This document shows positions 1 to 7,529 of a stretch of DNA of 30,261 nt, in pieces. The stretch lies in contig JBBIKZ010000016.1 in assembly GCA_037445185.1 (NCBI GenBank), positions 1 to 30,261 of the forward strand, read 5' to 3'. A program made the position numbers and the translations under genes. Within the stretch, counting starts at the first letter, position 1. Each line of letters starts with the position of its first letter. Source of the DNA: JANWZL01 sp037445185 (GTDB taxonomy: Bacteria > Pseudomonadota > Gammaproteobacteria > Burkholderiales > Thiobacillaceae). A model generated the notes under the pieces. It did no database searches and had not been told where the DNA came from. It was given only the letters and a program-made list of their open reading frames with translations.

Positions 1-198
1 GCTCGTTCTCATCTCGACGGCATCGTTGCCTGGACCCAGACGCGCCAGACCAATGGCTTCCCCGAAGCCATCAACGGCCTGTTTCAGGCCGCCAAACGCA
101 ACTCGCGCGGCTATGGCAGTTTCTCCACCATGCGCACCGTCGTCTTCCTGCTCGCCGGCAAGCTCGAATTCAGCAACATCAACCCCCATGCCGCTTAA
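1..198 (+). CDS. ISL3-family transposase, C-terminal 65 residues (partial)
   Basis: The frame is open from base 1 to a TAA at 196-198. The visible peptide has the layout of the end of a DDE transposase of the ISL3 group: a region reading HLDGIVAW, then NGFPEAINGLFQAAKR containing the conserved N-G-x-x-E-x-I-N block with the last catalytic glutamate, then ARGYG-like SRGYGSFSTMR, and a hydrophobic VVFLLAGKL tail. The transposase cuts and joins the ends of its own element. The start and the first two catalytic aspartates are outside the window, so activity cannot be assessed. Family assignment rests on motif recognition; IS204/IS1001/IS1096/IS1165-type transposases are the same Pfam family. Confidence 0.75.
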   Translation, partial: ARSHLDGIVAWTQTRQTNGFPEAINGLFQAAKRNSRGYGSFSTMRTVVFLLAGKLEFSNINPHAA

Positions 199-220
199 CC
201 CACTCGAAATCAAAAGACCC
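197..220. repeat. Probable right terminal inverted repeat of the ISL3 element
   Basis: Read inward from 220, the complementary strand begins GGGTCTTTTGATTTCGAGTG. This resembles the GGCTCTT-type ends I recall for ISL3-group elements, and it starts within two bases of the transposase stop codon, as is usual in compact IS. The matching left end is outside the window, so the boundary is not proven. Confidence 0.5.
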
Positions 221-264
221 ACAGTTCTATTTGTTGACAACACCCCTCATCGACCCCTCCGACT

Positions 265-280
265 CGCCTCGGCCGAGGCG
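265..280. terminator. Perfect 16-bp palindrome after dacC, possible terminator
   Basis: CGCCTCGGCCGAGGCG is fully self-complementary and lies 8 bases beyond the dacC stop on the minus strand. It could fold into a hairpin at the end of the mre-mrd-rlpA-dacC transcript. There is no clean run of U after it, so Rho-independent termination is uncertain. Confidence 0.3.
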
Positions 281-287
281 CAACCCC

Positions 288-1418
288 TCACTGGAACCAC
301 AGCAGCAGGCTGTCCCATGCCCGTCCGATCAGGCCGGCGACGGCGACGTCGTCGAGCGCGCGCAGGGGATAGTCGCCCAGGTGGCTGCCGTCCACGCTCA
401 GACGCACGGTGCCGAGCTGCTGGCCGCGGCTGACGGGGGCGAGCATGGGCTGGCGGGTGATGAGCTGGGCCTGCACCCGCTTGCCCGCGCCGCGCGGCAC
501 GGTGACGTACATGTCGTGCGTGAAGCCCGCACCCACCTCGGCCTCGCGCCCCTTGTAGAGCTTCAGTCGTGTCACCGGCTGGTTGGCCTTGTACAGGCGC
601 ACGGTCTCGAAGGACTGGAAGCCGTAGTTGAGCAGCTTCTGGCTTTCCATGGCGCGTGCGCTCTCGGAGCGGGCGCCCAGCACCACGGCGATGAGCCGGC
701 GCTCGCCGCGCTTGGCGGAGGATACGAGGCAGTAGCCGGCGCTTTCGGTGTGACCGGTCTTGACGCCATCGACATAGGGGTCGAGCCAGAGCAGCCGGTT
801 GCGGTTGGGCTGGGTGATGCCGTTGTAGGTGAACGCCTTCATGGCGTAGTAGCCGTAATAGCCCGGGTAGTCCCGGATCAGGGCCGCGGCGAGCCGGGTG
901 AGATCGCGCGCCGTGGTGTAGTGCTGGGGGTGGGGCAGCCCCGTCGCGTTGACGAAGTGGGTGTTGTGCATGCCCAGGCGCTTGGCCATCTGGTTCATCA
1001 TGGCGGCGAACCCCTCCTCGGAGCCGGCGATGGCCTCGGCAAGCACGATAGAGGCGTCGTTGCCGGACTGCACGATCATGCCCTTGAGCAAGTCGTCCAC
1101 CTTGGCCGGTCGGCGCGGGTCCACGAACATGCGTGAGCCCTCCGCCCGCCACGCCCGCTCCGACACGGGCAGGGTCTGGTCGGGCTTGAGGCGGCCTTCC
1201 TTGATGGCGGCGAAGGCCAGGTAAGCGGTCATCAGCTTGGTCAGCGAGGCCGGCTCGACGCGGGCATCCGGTGCCTTTTCCGCGAGCGCCTGGCCGGAGA
1301 GCAGATCGGTCAGCAGCCAGGCGCGCGCGTCGAGCTGCGGCGGGGGCGGGACGGGCAGGGCGCTGGCCTGGGCGGCCAGGGCCAGGAGGCAGGAGGCGAG
1401 GAAGAGCAGCGATTTCAT
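288..1418 (-). CDS. dacC: D-alanyl-D-alanine carboxypeptidase (PBP5/6 type)
   Basis: A 376-residue periplasmic penicillin-binding protein that removes the terminal D-Ala from peptidoglycan pentapeptides. It starts with a signal peptide (about residues 1-20). The three active-site motifs are intact: S58-L-T-K61 with the acylating serine, S118-G-N, and K220-T-G. The last 90 or so residues form the beta-rich PBP5 C-terminal domain, and the protein ends in a short amphipathic WDSLLLWFQ tail of the kind that anchors PBP5 to the inner membrane. It is the last gene of the mre-mrd-rlpA cluster, 160 bp after rlpA. No good ribosome-binding site precedes the ATG. The dacA and dacC paralogues cannot be told apart by eye; dacC is the usual name at this locus. 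Confidence 0.93.
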   Translation of the reverse strand: MKSLLFLASCLLALAAQASALPVPPPPQLDARAWLLTDLLSGQALAEKAPDARVEPASLTKLMTAYLAFAAIKEGRLKPDQTLPVSERAWRAEGSRMFVDPRRPAKVDDLLKGMIVQSGNDASIVLAEAIAGSEEGFAAMMNQMAKRLGMHNTHFVNATGLPHPQHYTTARDLTRLAAALIRDYPGYYGYYAMKAFTYNGITQPNRNRLLWLDPYVDGVKTGHTESAGYCLVSSAKRGERRLIAVVLGARSESARAMESQKLLNYGFQSFETVRLYKANQPVTRLKLYKGREAEVGAGFTHDMYVTVPRGAGKRVQAQLITRQPMLAPVSRGQQLGTVRLSVDGSHLGDYPLRALDDVAVAGLIGRAWDSLLLWFQ

Positions 1419-1578
1419 GAGCCAGGGAGGGTTGATGGAGGAAGGCCGGCAGGGGGATCGCCAGCGGAACCTTTCTTCAGATAGTCAGCCGACCCGCAGG
1501 TCCAGCCGGGAGTTCCCAGACCGTCGTCAGGGTCATCGGCCGGACGCCGTCGGCAGCGGCCTGCCGGGGCCGGACCGC

Positions 1579-2835
1579 TCAGCGCACGACCCGGTAGGGT
1601 TTTTGGCCCAGGGCCGCTGCCAGGCGCATGGCCGCCTGCTCGGCCTGGGTGAGGTCGCTGAAGGGGCCGGCCTGGACCTTGGTCAGCCCATCGGCCTCGA
1701 TCTTCTCCACCCCCGGCAGGGCCATGTCCTGGTCTGCCTTGAGCCGTTCGAGCAGACGGTCGGCCGACTGCGGGTTGGCGTAGGCGGCCAGTTGCAGCCA
1801 ATGGGCCGGTTGGGCCACGGCCGCGCGAGGGGCCGGCTGCGCCTGCGGCGCCTCCGCGGCGCTGGCCGGCGCAGGTCTCGCCTGGACCCGGTAGGGCCGC
1901 ACCCCCAGGCTGTCGGCGAGGCCACGCGCGGCCCGGTCGGCCTCCGCTGCGCTGGTGTAGGGGCCGGCCTGCACCTTGATGAGCCCGCCCTCCTGCTGCT
2001 GTACCACGCCGGGCACCTGCCGGCCCAGGCCGCGCATCAGCCGGTCTGCGAGCGCTTGTGCCGATTCCGCCCGGGAGAAGGCGCCCACCTGCAGGTACAC
2101 GCCCGCGGCGGGCGGGGAGGCGGTCTGCATGACGGCAGACGCCGCCTCCGGCCGGACGGGATGCGCTGCCGGCGGGGTCTCCACGGCGAGCACGCGGGGC
2201 GCCTCCTCGGCACCGGCGGCGAAGGAGGTGGGGGCATCCCCCGCCTCCGGAAAGAGCTGCTCCACCTCCACCAGGCCGACGCTGCCGAGCAGATCCAGTT
2301 TGTAGGCGGCGGTGTAGGACAGGTCGATGATGCGGCCGGGGTGGAAGGGGCCGCGGTCGTTGATGCGCACGACGACGCTACGGCCGTTGTCGACATTGGT
2401 CACCCGGGCATAACTCGGGATCGGCAGGGTCTTGTGCGCCGCCGTCATGGCGTACATGTCGTAGGGCTCGCCCGAGGACGTGGGCTTGCCATGGAAACGG
2501 CGGCCGTACCACGAGGCGAGGCCACGGGCGAAATAGGGCTGGCCGGAGAGATCCGGGCTGTAGGTCACGCCCTTGACGCGGTAGGGATTGTTGGCGAAGC
2601 GGTGCAGGGGCTCGACCCTCGGGACGGCGTCCGGCACGGCGTGGAGATTGGGCGGCGGATTGGCGCCAGGCCCGTCGTCCTTGTAGTAACCGCCACCGCG
2701 GAGAGGGGGAAGGGCGGTCGGTCTGGCCGGTTCTGCACTGGCGCCTGGCTCCTGGGTGCGGGGGCCCAGACTGGTGCAGCCGACGAGGAGGAGACCGATC
2801 CCAGAAACGACTAGAATTTTGCTTGGCAAGCTCAT
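1579..2835 (-). CDS. rlpA: RlpA-family septal lytic transglycosylase with two SPOR domains
   Basis: A 418-residue lipoprotein: hydrophobic leader and lipobox LLVGC put the lipidated cysteine at residue 20. A double-psi beta-barrel domain spans about residues 90-196 (GLASWYGRRFHGKPTSSGE, then VVVRINDRGPF), with H134 and D160 at positions expected for the RlpA active site. RlpA cuts glycan strands lacking stem peptides. Two SPOR-like repeats follow, about 245-318 and 343-417, each with a VQAGP(Y/F) core; SPOR domains bind denuded septal glycan. RlpA proteins usually carry one SPOR domain, so the tandem pair is unusual. Alanine/proline-rich linkers separate the parts. Its ATG overlaps the rodA stop by four bases (ATGA), implying translational coupling. 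Confidence 0.92.
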   Translation of the reverse strand: MSLPSKILVVSGIGLLLVGCTSLGPRTQEPGASAEPARPTALPPLRGGGYYKDDGPGANPPPNLHAVPDAVPRVEPLHRFANNPYRVKGVTYSPDLSGQPYFARGLASWYGRRFHGKPTSSGEPYDMYAMTAAHKTLPIPSYARVTNVDNGRSVVVRINDRGPFHPGRIIDLSYTAAYKLDLLGSVGLVEVEQLFPEAGDAPTSFAAGAEEAPRVLAVETPPAAHPVRPEAASAVMQTASPPAAGVYLQVGAFSRAESAQALADRLMRGLGRQVPGVVQQQEGGLIKVQAGPYTSAAEADRAARGLADSLGVRPYRVQARPAPASAAEAPQAQPAPRAAVAQPAHWLQLAAYANPQSADRLLERLKADQDMALPGVEKIEADGLTKVQAGPFSDLTQAEQAAMRLAAALGQKPYRVVR

Positions 2836-3929
2836 GTTTTGAACAATTTTTTGTGGGTCGCAACACTCATCACGATACCAAAGCCAAACAGCACTGTCAC
2901 CATGGAGGTGCCGCCATAGCTCACCAGCGGCAAGGGTACGCCCACCACCGGCAGAATGCCGGAGACCATGCCCATGTTGACGAAGGCATAAATGAAGAAG
3001 GTGAGCACGATGGCGGCGGCGAGCAGGCGCCCGAACAGGGTCGGCGCACGGGCGGCGAGCGTCAAGCCGCGATAGACGATGGCCGCGTAGAGCATGAGCA
3101 GCAGCAGGCTGCCGATCAGGCCGAATTCCTCGGCGAAGACGGCGAAGATGAAATCGGTGTGGCGTTCGGGCAGGAAGTCCAGGTGGGTCTGGGTGCCTTG
3201 CATCCAGCCCTTGCCGGTGAGCCCGCCCGAGCCCACGGCGATGGTGGACTGGATGATGTGATAGCCGGCACCGAGCGGGTCGGAGGACGGGTCCAGCATG
3301 GTCAGGATGCGCCGGCGCTGATAGTCGTGCAGGAGGTGCCAGGCGAAAGGGGCGACCAAGACGCCGAGGGCGGCCGTGCCGGCCAGCACCTTCAAGCTGA
3401 GGCCTCCCAGGTAGATGACGAAGAAGCCCGAGGCGGCGATCAGCAGCGAGGTGCCGAGATCGGGCTGACGGAAGATGAGCAGCACCGGCAGGAGCAGCAG
3501 GCCCACCGCAATGGCATAGTTCACGGCGCGCAGGCTTTCCTGTCTCTGATGCAGATACCAGGCGACCATGAGAGGCACGGCCAGACGCATCAGCTCCGAG
3601 GGCTGGATGCGGACGAGACCCAAGTCCAGCCAGCGTCGGGCGCCGTTGACCACCTCGCCGAACAAGGCCACCGCCACCAGCAGGATGAGCCCGACCCCAT
3701 AGGCCAAAGGGGTGAACTGCATCAGCCGCTGCGGGGGGATGTGACTGGCGACGAACATCGCCATCAGGGCCAGGGTGATGTTGACCAAGTGGGCGACGAG
3801 TCGCGCGGGGTTGCCTTCCAAGGCGCTGTAGACGGTGACCACGCTCACCAACAGCAAGATCCCCAGCAGGCCGAGCAGGGGCAGGTCGAGATGGACTGTC
3901 AGCCGCCGCAGCCGTTGCTCAATCCGCAT
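2832..3929 (-). CDS. rodA: Peptidoglycan glycosyltransferase RodA (SEDS family)
   Basis: A 365-residue polytopic membrane protein of the SEDS family, with about ten hydrophobic segments. RodA polymerises lipid II into glycan strands for cell elongation together with PBP2. Family hallmarks are visible: WLDLGLVRIQPSE near residue 90, FRQPDLGTSLL around 153, and near the C-terminus the PLPLVSYGGTSM signature. The start overlaps the end of mrdA by 11 bases and the stop overlaps the rlpA start by 4, placing it in a tightly packed elongation operon. Length is normal for the family. Confidence 0.96.
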   Translation of the reverse strand: MRIEQRLRRLTVHLDLPLLGLLGILLLVSVVTVYSALEGNPARLVAHLVNITLALMAMFVASHIPPQRLMQFTPLAYGVGLILLVAVALFGEVVNGARRWLDLGLVRIQPSELMRLAVPLMVAWYLHQRQESLRAVNYAIAVGLLLLPVLLIFRQPDLGTSLLIAASGFFVIYLGGLSLKVLAGTAALGVLVAPFAWHLLHDYQRRRILTMLDPSSDPLGAGYHIIQSTIAVGSGGLTGKGWMQGTQTHLDFLPERHTDFIFAVFAEEFGLIGSLLLLMLYAAIVYRGLTLAARAPTLFGRLLAAAIVLTFFIYAFVNMGMVSGILPVVGVPLPLVSYGGTSMVTVLFGFGIVMSVATHKKLFKT

Positions 3930-5895
3930 GCGTCACTCCCCCTGGCGGTGGCTCCGCCGGCTCGAGGGCAGGCGCGCTGTCCTCGCGCTCCTCTTCCTCC
4001 TCGGCGGGGGTGGTGTCCGCCGGCGGCGTGGGCGCGGGCTGGTCGGGCCGTTTGCCGAGCAACCAGTAGTCGATCACCTTGCGCGCCATCGGGGCCGCCG
4101 TGCCGCTGCCGCTGCCGCCGTTCTCGACCATCACGGCAACGGCGATGCGTGGCGCGTCGACCGGGGCGAAGGCGATGAACAGGGCATGGTCACGATGGTG
4201 GGCGGCGATGCGCTTTTCGTCGTAGCGCGCCCCCTGCTTGATGCCGATCACCTGGGCGGTGCCGGTCTTGCCGGCGAAGGCGTAGGCGGCGCCGGCACCC
4301 GCCACGGCGGCCGTACCGCCCGGCAGGGTGACCTCCACCATGGCCTGCTTGACCACCTTGAGGTGCTCTGGCTTGAGGGGGATGCGACGCAGGATGCGAG
4401 GGGCGGCGTAATGCATACGGCCGCTCACGGGGTCCTGCCAGGCGCGCAGTAGCTGGGGCTGATAGACCACCCCGTCGTTGGCGAGGGCCATGGTGGCGAC
4501 CGCAAGCTGCACCGGGGTGGCGAGGGTGTAGCCCTGGCCGATGCCGGCGATGACGGTCTCGCCCGGATACCAGGGCTGGTTGAAGCGGCGACGTTTCCAT
4601 TCAGGGTTAGGCATGAGACCTGCGAGTTCCCCGTCGAGGTCGATGCCGGTCTTCTGGCCAAAGCCGAAGCGGGTGAGAAAGCGGTGCATGTTCTCGATGC
4701 CCATCTGATGCGCAAGGCGGTAGTAATAGGTGTCGCAGGAGACGACGATGGAGCGCTTGAGGTCCACCACGCCGTGACCATCCCTTTTCCAGTCACGGTA
4801 GCGGTGCGTGCTGCCCGGTAGCGAGAAATAGCCAGGGTCTTCGAAGCTGTCGCCCGGCGTGCGCAGCCCAAGCTCCAGTCCGGCCAGGGCCATGAAAGGT
4901 TTGATCGTCGACCCGGGTGGATAGACGCCGCGTAGGGCACGATTGATGAGAGGACGCGCCATGGGGTGGTTGAGCGCCGCCCAGGTGGCCTGATCGATGC
5001 TATCGATGAACAGGTTGGGGTCGAAGCCAGGCCGCGAGACCAGGGCGAGGACGCCGCCGTTTCGCGGGTCGAGCGCCACCAGGGCGCCGCGGTAGTCGCC
5101 GAAGACCTCGGCGGCGAGCTGCTGCAGTCCGGCATCCAGGTGCAGATGGATGCCATGACCGGCGACGGGCGGGCTGCGCGACAGGATGCGCACCGCCCGC
5201 CCGCCCGAGTCGGTCTCCACCTTCTCCACCCCCGTGCGGCCGTGCAGCCAGCGCTCGTAGCGGGCCTCCACGCCCGCCTTGCCGATGTGTTCGGTGCCGC
5301 GGTAGTTGGCGGCCAGCCCTGCCTCGATCAGACGCGCCTTGTCCTGCGGGTTGATGCGGCCGATGTAGCCCACCACGTGCGCCATCGCCTCGCCGTAGGG
5401 ATATTGGCGGAACTGGCGCGCCCGCACCTCCACGCCGGGGAAGCGGTAGCGGTTGACGGCGAAGCGCGCCACCTCCTCCTCCGTCAGATGCGAACGCAGG
5501 ATCACGCTCTCGAAACCCTTGGCCTCGGCCAGCAGGCGGCGGAAACGCTTGATGTCCGCCGGCGTGATGTCGATGATGGCCGCCAGCCGTTGCACCACCT
5601 CGTCGACGTTGCCGGCCTGATGCGGCGTGATCTCCAGGGTGAAGGCGGTGTCGTTCTGGGCCAGCACGACGCCGTTGCGGTCATAGATCGTCCCCCGCGG
5701 CGGCGGCGCCGGCACCAGGGCTATGCGGTTGTTCTCGGCCAAGGCGTGATAGTGGTCGTATTGGACGATCTGCAGCCAGACGAAACGGCCGGCCAGCAGC
5801 AGGAAGAGGAGGACGGCGCCCAGCCCGGCGACCTCCAGCCGCCGCCGGTAGTGCCGGAAGGCCTCTTCGGGCGTGATGTAACGCAGACGCGGCAT
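3919..5895 (-). CDS. mrdA: Penicillin-binding protein 2 (peptidoglycan transpeptidase)
   Basis: A 658-residue class B PBP that crosslinks the lateral wall, working with RodA. One N-terminal membrane anchor (about 21-43) is followed by the PBP dimerisation region starting PPPRGTIYDRNG and by the transpeptidase domain with S329-T-I-K332 (nucleophile and base), S386-C-D388 (the SxN-motif variant usual in PBP2) and K543-T-G. A longer open frame extends upstream to 6348, but that part overlaps mreD and is not protein-like; the ATG at 5895 gives the normal PBP2 N-terminus, 20 bases after mreD. The C-terminus has a proline/glutamate-rich tail. Codons between about 4590 and 4960 look less GC-biased than the flanks. 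Confidence 0.95.
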   Translation of the reverse strand: MPRLRYITPEEAFRHYRRRLEVAGLGAVLLFLLLAGRFVWLQIVQYDHYHALAENNRIALVPAPPPRGTIYDRNGVVLAQNDTAFTLEITPHQAGNVDEVVQRLAAIIDITPADIKRFRRLLAEAKGFESVILRSHLTEEEVARFAVNRYRFPGVEVRARQFRQYPYGEAMAHVVGYIGRINPQDKARLIEAGLAANYRGTEHIGKAGVEARYERWLHGRTGVEKVETDSGGRAVRILSRSPPVAGHGIHLHLDAGLQQLAAEVFGDYRGALVALDPRNGGVLALVSRPGFDPNLFIDSIDQATWAALNHPMARPLINRALRGVYPPGSTIKPFMALAGLELGLRTPGDSFEDPGYFSLPGSTHRYRDWKRDGHGVVDLKRSIVVSCDTYYYRLAHQMGIENMHRFLTRFGFGQKTGIDLDGELAGLMPNPEWKRRRFNQPWYPGETVIAGIGQGYTLATPVQLAVATMALANDGVVYQPQLLRAWQDPVSGRMHYAAPRILRRIPLKPEHLKVVKQAMVEVTLPGGTAAVAGAGAAYAFAGKTGTAQVIGIKQGARYDEKRIAAHHRDHALFIAFAPVDAPRIAVAVMVENGGSGSGTAAPMARKVIDYWLLGKRPDQPAPTPPADTTPAEEEEEREDSAPALEPAEPPPGGVTHAD

Positions 5896-5915
5896 GCTAC
5901 GGGACGATTTCGGGA

Positions 5916-6542
5916 CTATTTGCCTTCCGCGGCGGCTGGGCCGGCCGGCGGACGTCCGCCCAGCCGGTGCAGCAGCAGACACACCGGCAGCCAGAGCATG
6001 GCCGCCATGGGACCGGCCGCCAGGTACCACCAGTCGATGGCCTTCTGACCGAGCGCGAACCCCAGCAGCAGCACCGCCAGCTCCTTGCCCAGGAACAGCG
6101 GGGCGAGCTGCAGGGCCTGGCCCGGCGGCAGGAAGTTTTCCAGTCGGCGACGCACGGTGAGCGCGGCGAAGGCCGCCGCCACGTACACCAGGGCGTGCAG
6201 GCCGAACAGCACGCCGCGCGCCACATCGGTGAGCAGACCGAGCACGAAGGCGAGCCCCAGGCCGGCCCGGTGGGGGGAATGGATGTTCCAGTAGAGCAGC
6301 ACGAGGAAGGTGAAATCCGGCACCAGCCAGCGCCAACCCTCCGGCCAAGGCAGGAGCCCGAGCAGGAAGGCCAGGGCTAGGCTGCCATAGACCAGGCGCG
6401 CACCGGCCGGCGCGATCAACTGCGGGCCGCGCGGCCTCAGCGACCCCCCCCGCGGCCGGGCCATGCCGGGCCCTCCCGACGACGGCTCGTCAGACACCGT
6501 CGGGGCGGCCCGGCGCGTTTCCGGGGCGGGTGTCCGTGTCAT
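5916..6542 (-). CDS. mreD: Rod shape-determining protein MreD
   Basis: A small inner-membrane protein of the elongasome. About five hydrophobic segments begin near residue 48 (VYGSLALAFLLGLLPW), and the family-typical PDFTFLVLLYWNIHSP, with the W-N-x-H element seen in betaproteobacterial MreD, follows. I chose the ATG at 6542 because it overlaps the mreC stop as ATGA, giving 208 residues with a proline/arginine-rich N-terminal tail. An ATG at 6464 would give 182 residues, closer to the usual length, and is a real alternative. A longer frame reaching 6983 is an mreC shadow. The protein connects MreC/MreB to the PBP2-RodA machinery encoded next. Confidence 0.9.
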   Translation of the reverse strand: MTRTPAPETRRAAPTVSDEPSSGGPGMARPRGGSLRPRGPQLIAPAGARLVYGSLALAFLLGLLPWPEGWRWLVPDFTFLVLLYWNIHSPHRAGLGLAFVLGLLTDVARGVLFGLHALVYVAAAFAALTVRRRLENFLPPGQALQLAPLFLGKELAVLLLGFALGQKAIDWWYLAAGPMAAMLWLPVCLLLHRLGGRPPAGPAAAEGK

Positions 6543-7441
6543 GACGACGGTCCGCCGGTGGGCGCCGCCTGCCGCCCCGCCGGACGGGCGGTGGGTGCCG
6601 CAGCCGGCGTCTCGCGCTGCAGGATGAGCATCTGTCGATGCCGCCCGACGCCGGCCACGGGTGCGCAGACCGCCCGCGCGAACGGCGTGTGGCGGGGCGG
6701 CTCGACGGCGACGACCCGGGCCACCGGGATGCCGGCGGGATACACCCCGTCCAGGCCGGAGGTCACCAGCTCGTCGCCGGGCTGGAGATCGGCGTGCATG
6801 TCCAGGAAGCGCACCTCCAGCAGGCGGTCCTGACCCGTGCCGGAGACGATCAGCCGCAAGCCGTTGCGCACGACCTGGACCGGTATGTCCTGCTCGCGCG
6901 AGGTGATCAGGGTGATCTCGCTGCTGGCCGGATAGACCCGCGTCACCTGGCCGACCAGCCCCGAGGCGTCCACCGCCGGCCAACCCGCGGTGAGCCCCTG
7001 CAGGCTGCCGCGGTCGACGACCACCTTGCGCGTGAACGGATTGGCCATGGCCTGCACGACCTCGACCCCGTGGCCGGTGTAGCCGGGGGGGATGGCTAGC
7101 CCCAGCAGCCCGCGCAGATGGGCATTCTCGGCCGCCAGCCAGGCGCGGTCGTGCAGCTGCTGCATCAGTGCGCGTTGCGTCGCCTCTAACCGTTGCTTCT
7201 CATGCACCAACTGGCCATGCACCGCGAAGAAGTCGAGGGCATCCTGCAGATAGTGGAATGGCCGGGCGAGTCCGACCTGGACCGGATGCAGCACGGCCGC
7301 CACGCCCGTGCGCAGCAGGCCGAGCGCGTCGTAGCGCGCATCCACCCCCATGAGGGCCAGGCTGGCCAGGATGTAGAGCGCGAAGCGCACGGGCAGGCCC
7401 ATCACCCGGACGAACATGGGGGCCTGGGCGGAAGTCGGCAT
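6539..7441 (-). CDS. mreC: Rod shape-determining protein MreC
   Basis: A 300-residue bitopic protein that organises the elongasome on the periplasmic side and activates PBP2. One N-terminal membrane helix lies at about 15-33, a coiled coil at about 76-114 (LVHEKQRLEATQRALMQQL onward), then the double beta-barrel domain with VDRGSLQGLTAGWPAV, GLVGQV and the LVTSGLDGVYPAGIPV signature. The last 30 residues are a low-complexity Pro/Ala/Gly tail. It starts 88 bp after mreB and its stop overlaps the mreD start. Confidence 0.95.
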   Translation of the reverse strand: MPTSAQAPMFVRVMGLPVRFALYILASLALMGVDARYDALGLLRTGVAAVLHPVQVGLARPFHYLQDALDFFAVHGQLVHEKQRLEATQRALMQQLHDRAWLAAENAHLRGLLGLAIPPGYTGHGVEVVQAMANPFTRKVVVDRGSLQGLTAGWPAVDASGLVGQVTRVYPASSEITLITSREQDIPVQVVRNGLRLIVSGTGQDRLLEVRFLDMHADLQPGDELVTSGLDGVYPAGIPVARVVAVEPPRHTPFARAVCAPVAGVGRHRQMLILQRETPAAAPTARPAGRQAAPTGGPSS

Positions 7442-7529
7442 GGCTGCGCGGCCGTGGCGAGGCGTAAAGGGTGCGGCGGAAGGCGTCAGGCGTGCAGGGT
7501 GACGCCCCGCCCCTCACCCCTCAGCGTAT

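Larger units (their letters stand above)
1..220 (+). mobile_element. Right end of an ISL3-family insertion sequence (cut by window edge)
   Basis: The transposase C-terminus at 1-198 is followed within 22 bases by a plausible terminal inverted repeat ending near 220. The rest of the element lies outside the window, so its completeness cannot be judged. It lies just downstream of dacC. In related betaproteobacteria, as I recall, ybeD/lipB/lipA-type genes often follow dacC, so the element may mark a rearrangement boundary (inference). Confidence 0.7.

Noticed and set aside
234..239. TTGACA as a -35 element reading right from the IS end
   Set aside because: No -10 hexamer lies 16-18 bases downstream and the next gene on that strand is far away.
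1342..1360. G-quadruplex-like runs on the plus strand in dacC
   Set aside because: The runs arise from Pro/Val codons of the dacC leader on the other strand; codon use in a GC-rich genome explains them.
1419..1578. A small gene in the rlpA-dacC gap
   Set aside because: The only frame across it is a low-complexity extension from within rlpA, with no start signal or domain.
2823..4178. Long plus-strand frame over rodA and the end of mrdA
   Set aside because: Gln/His/Gly-rich low-complexity translation opposite two well-supported genes.
5896..6348. N-terminal extension of mrdA
   Set aside because: The added 151 residues overlap mreD in another frame and are Arg/Ala/Gly-rich without family similarity; normal PBP2 begins at 5895.
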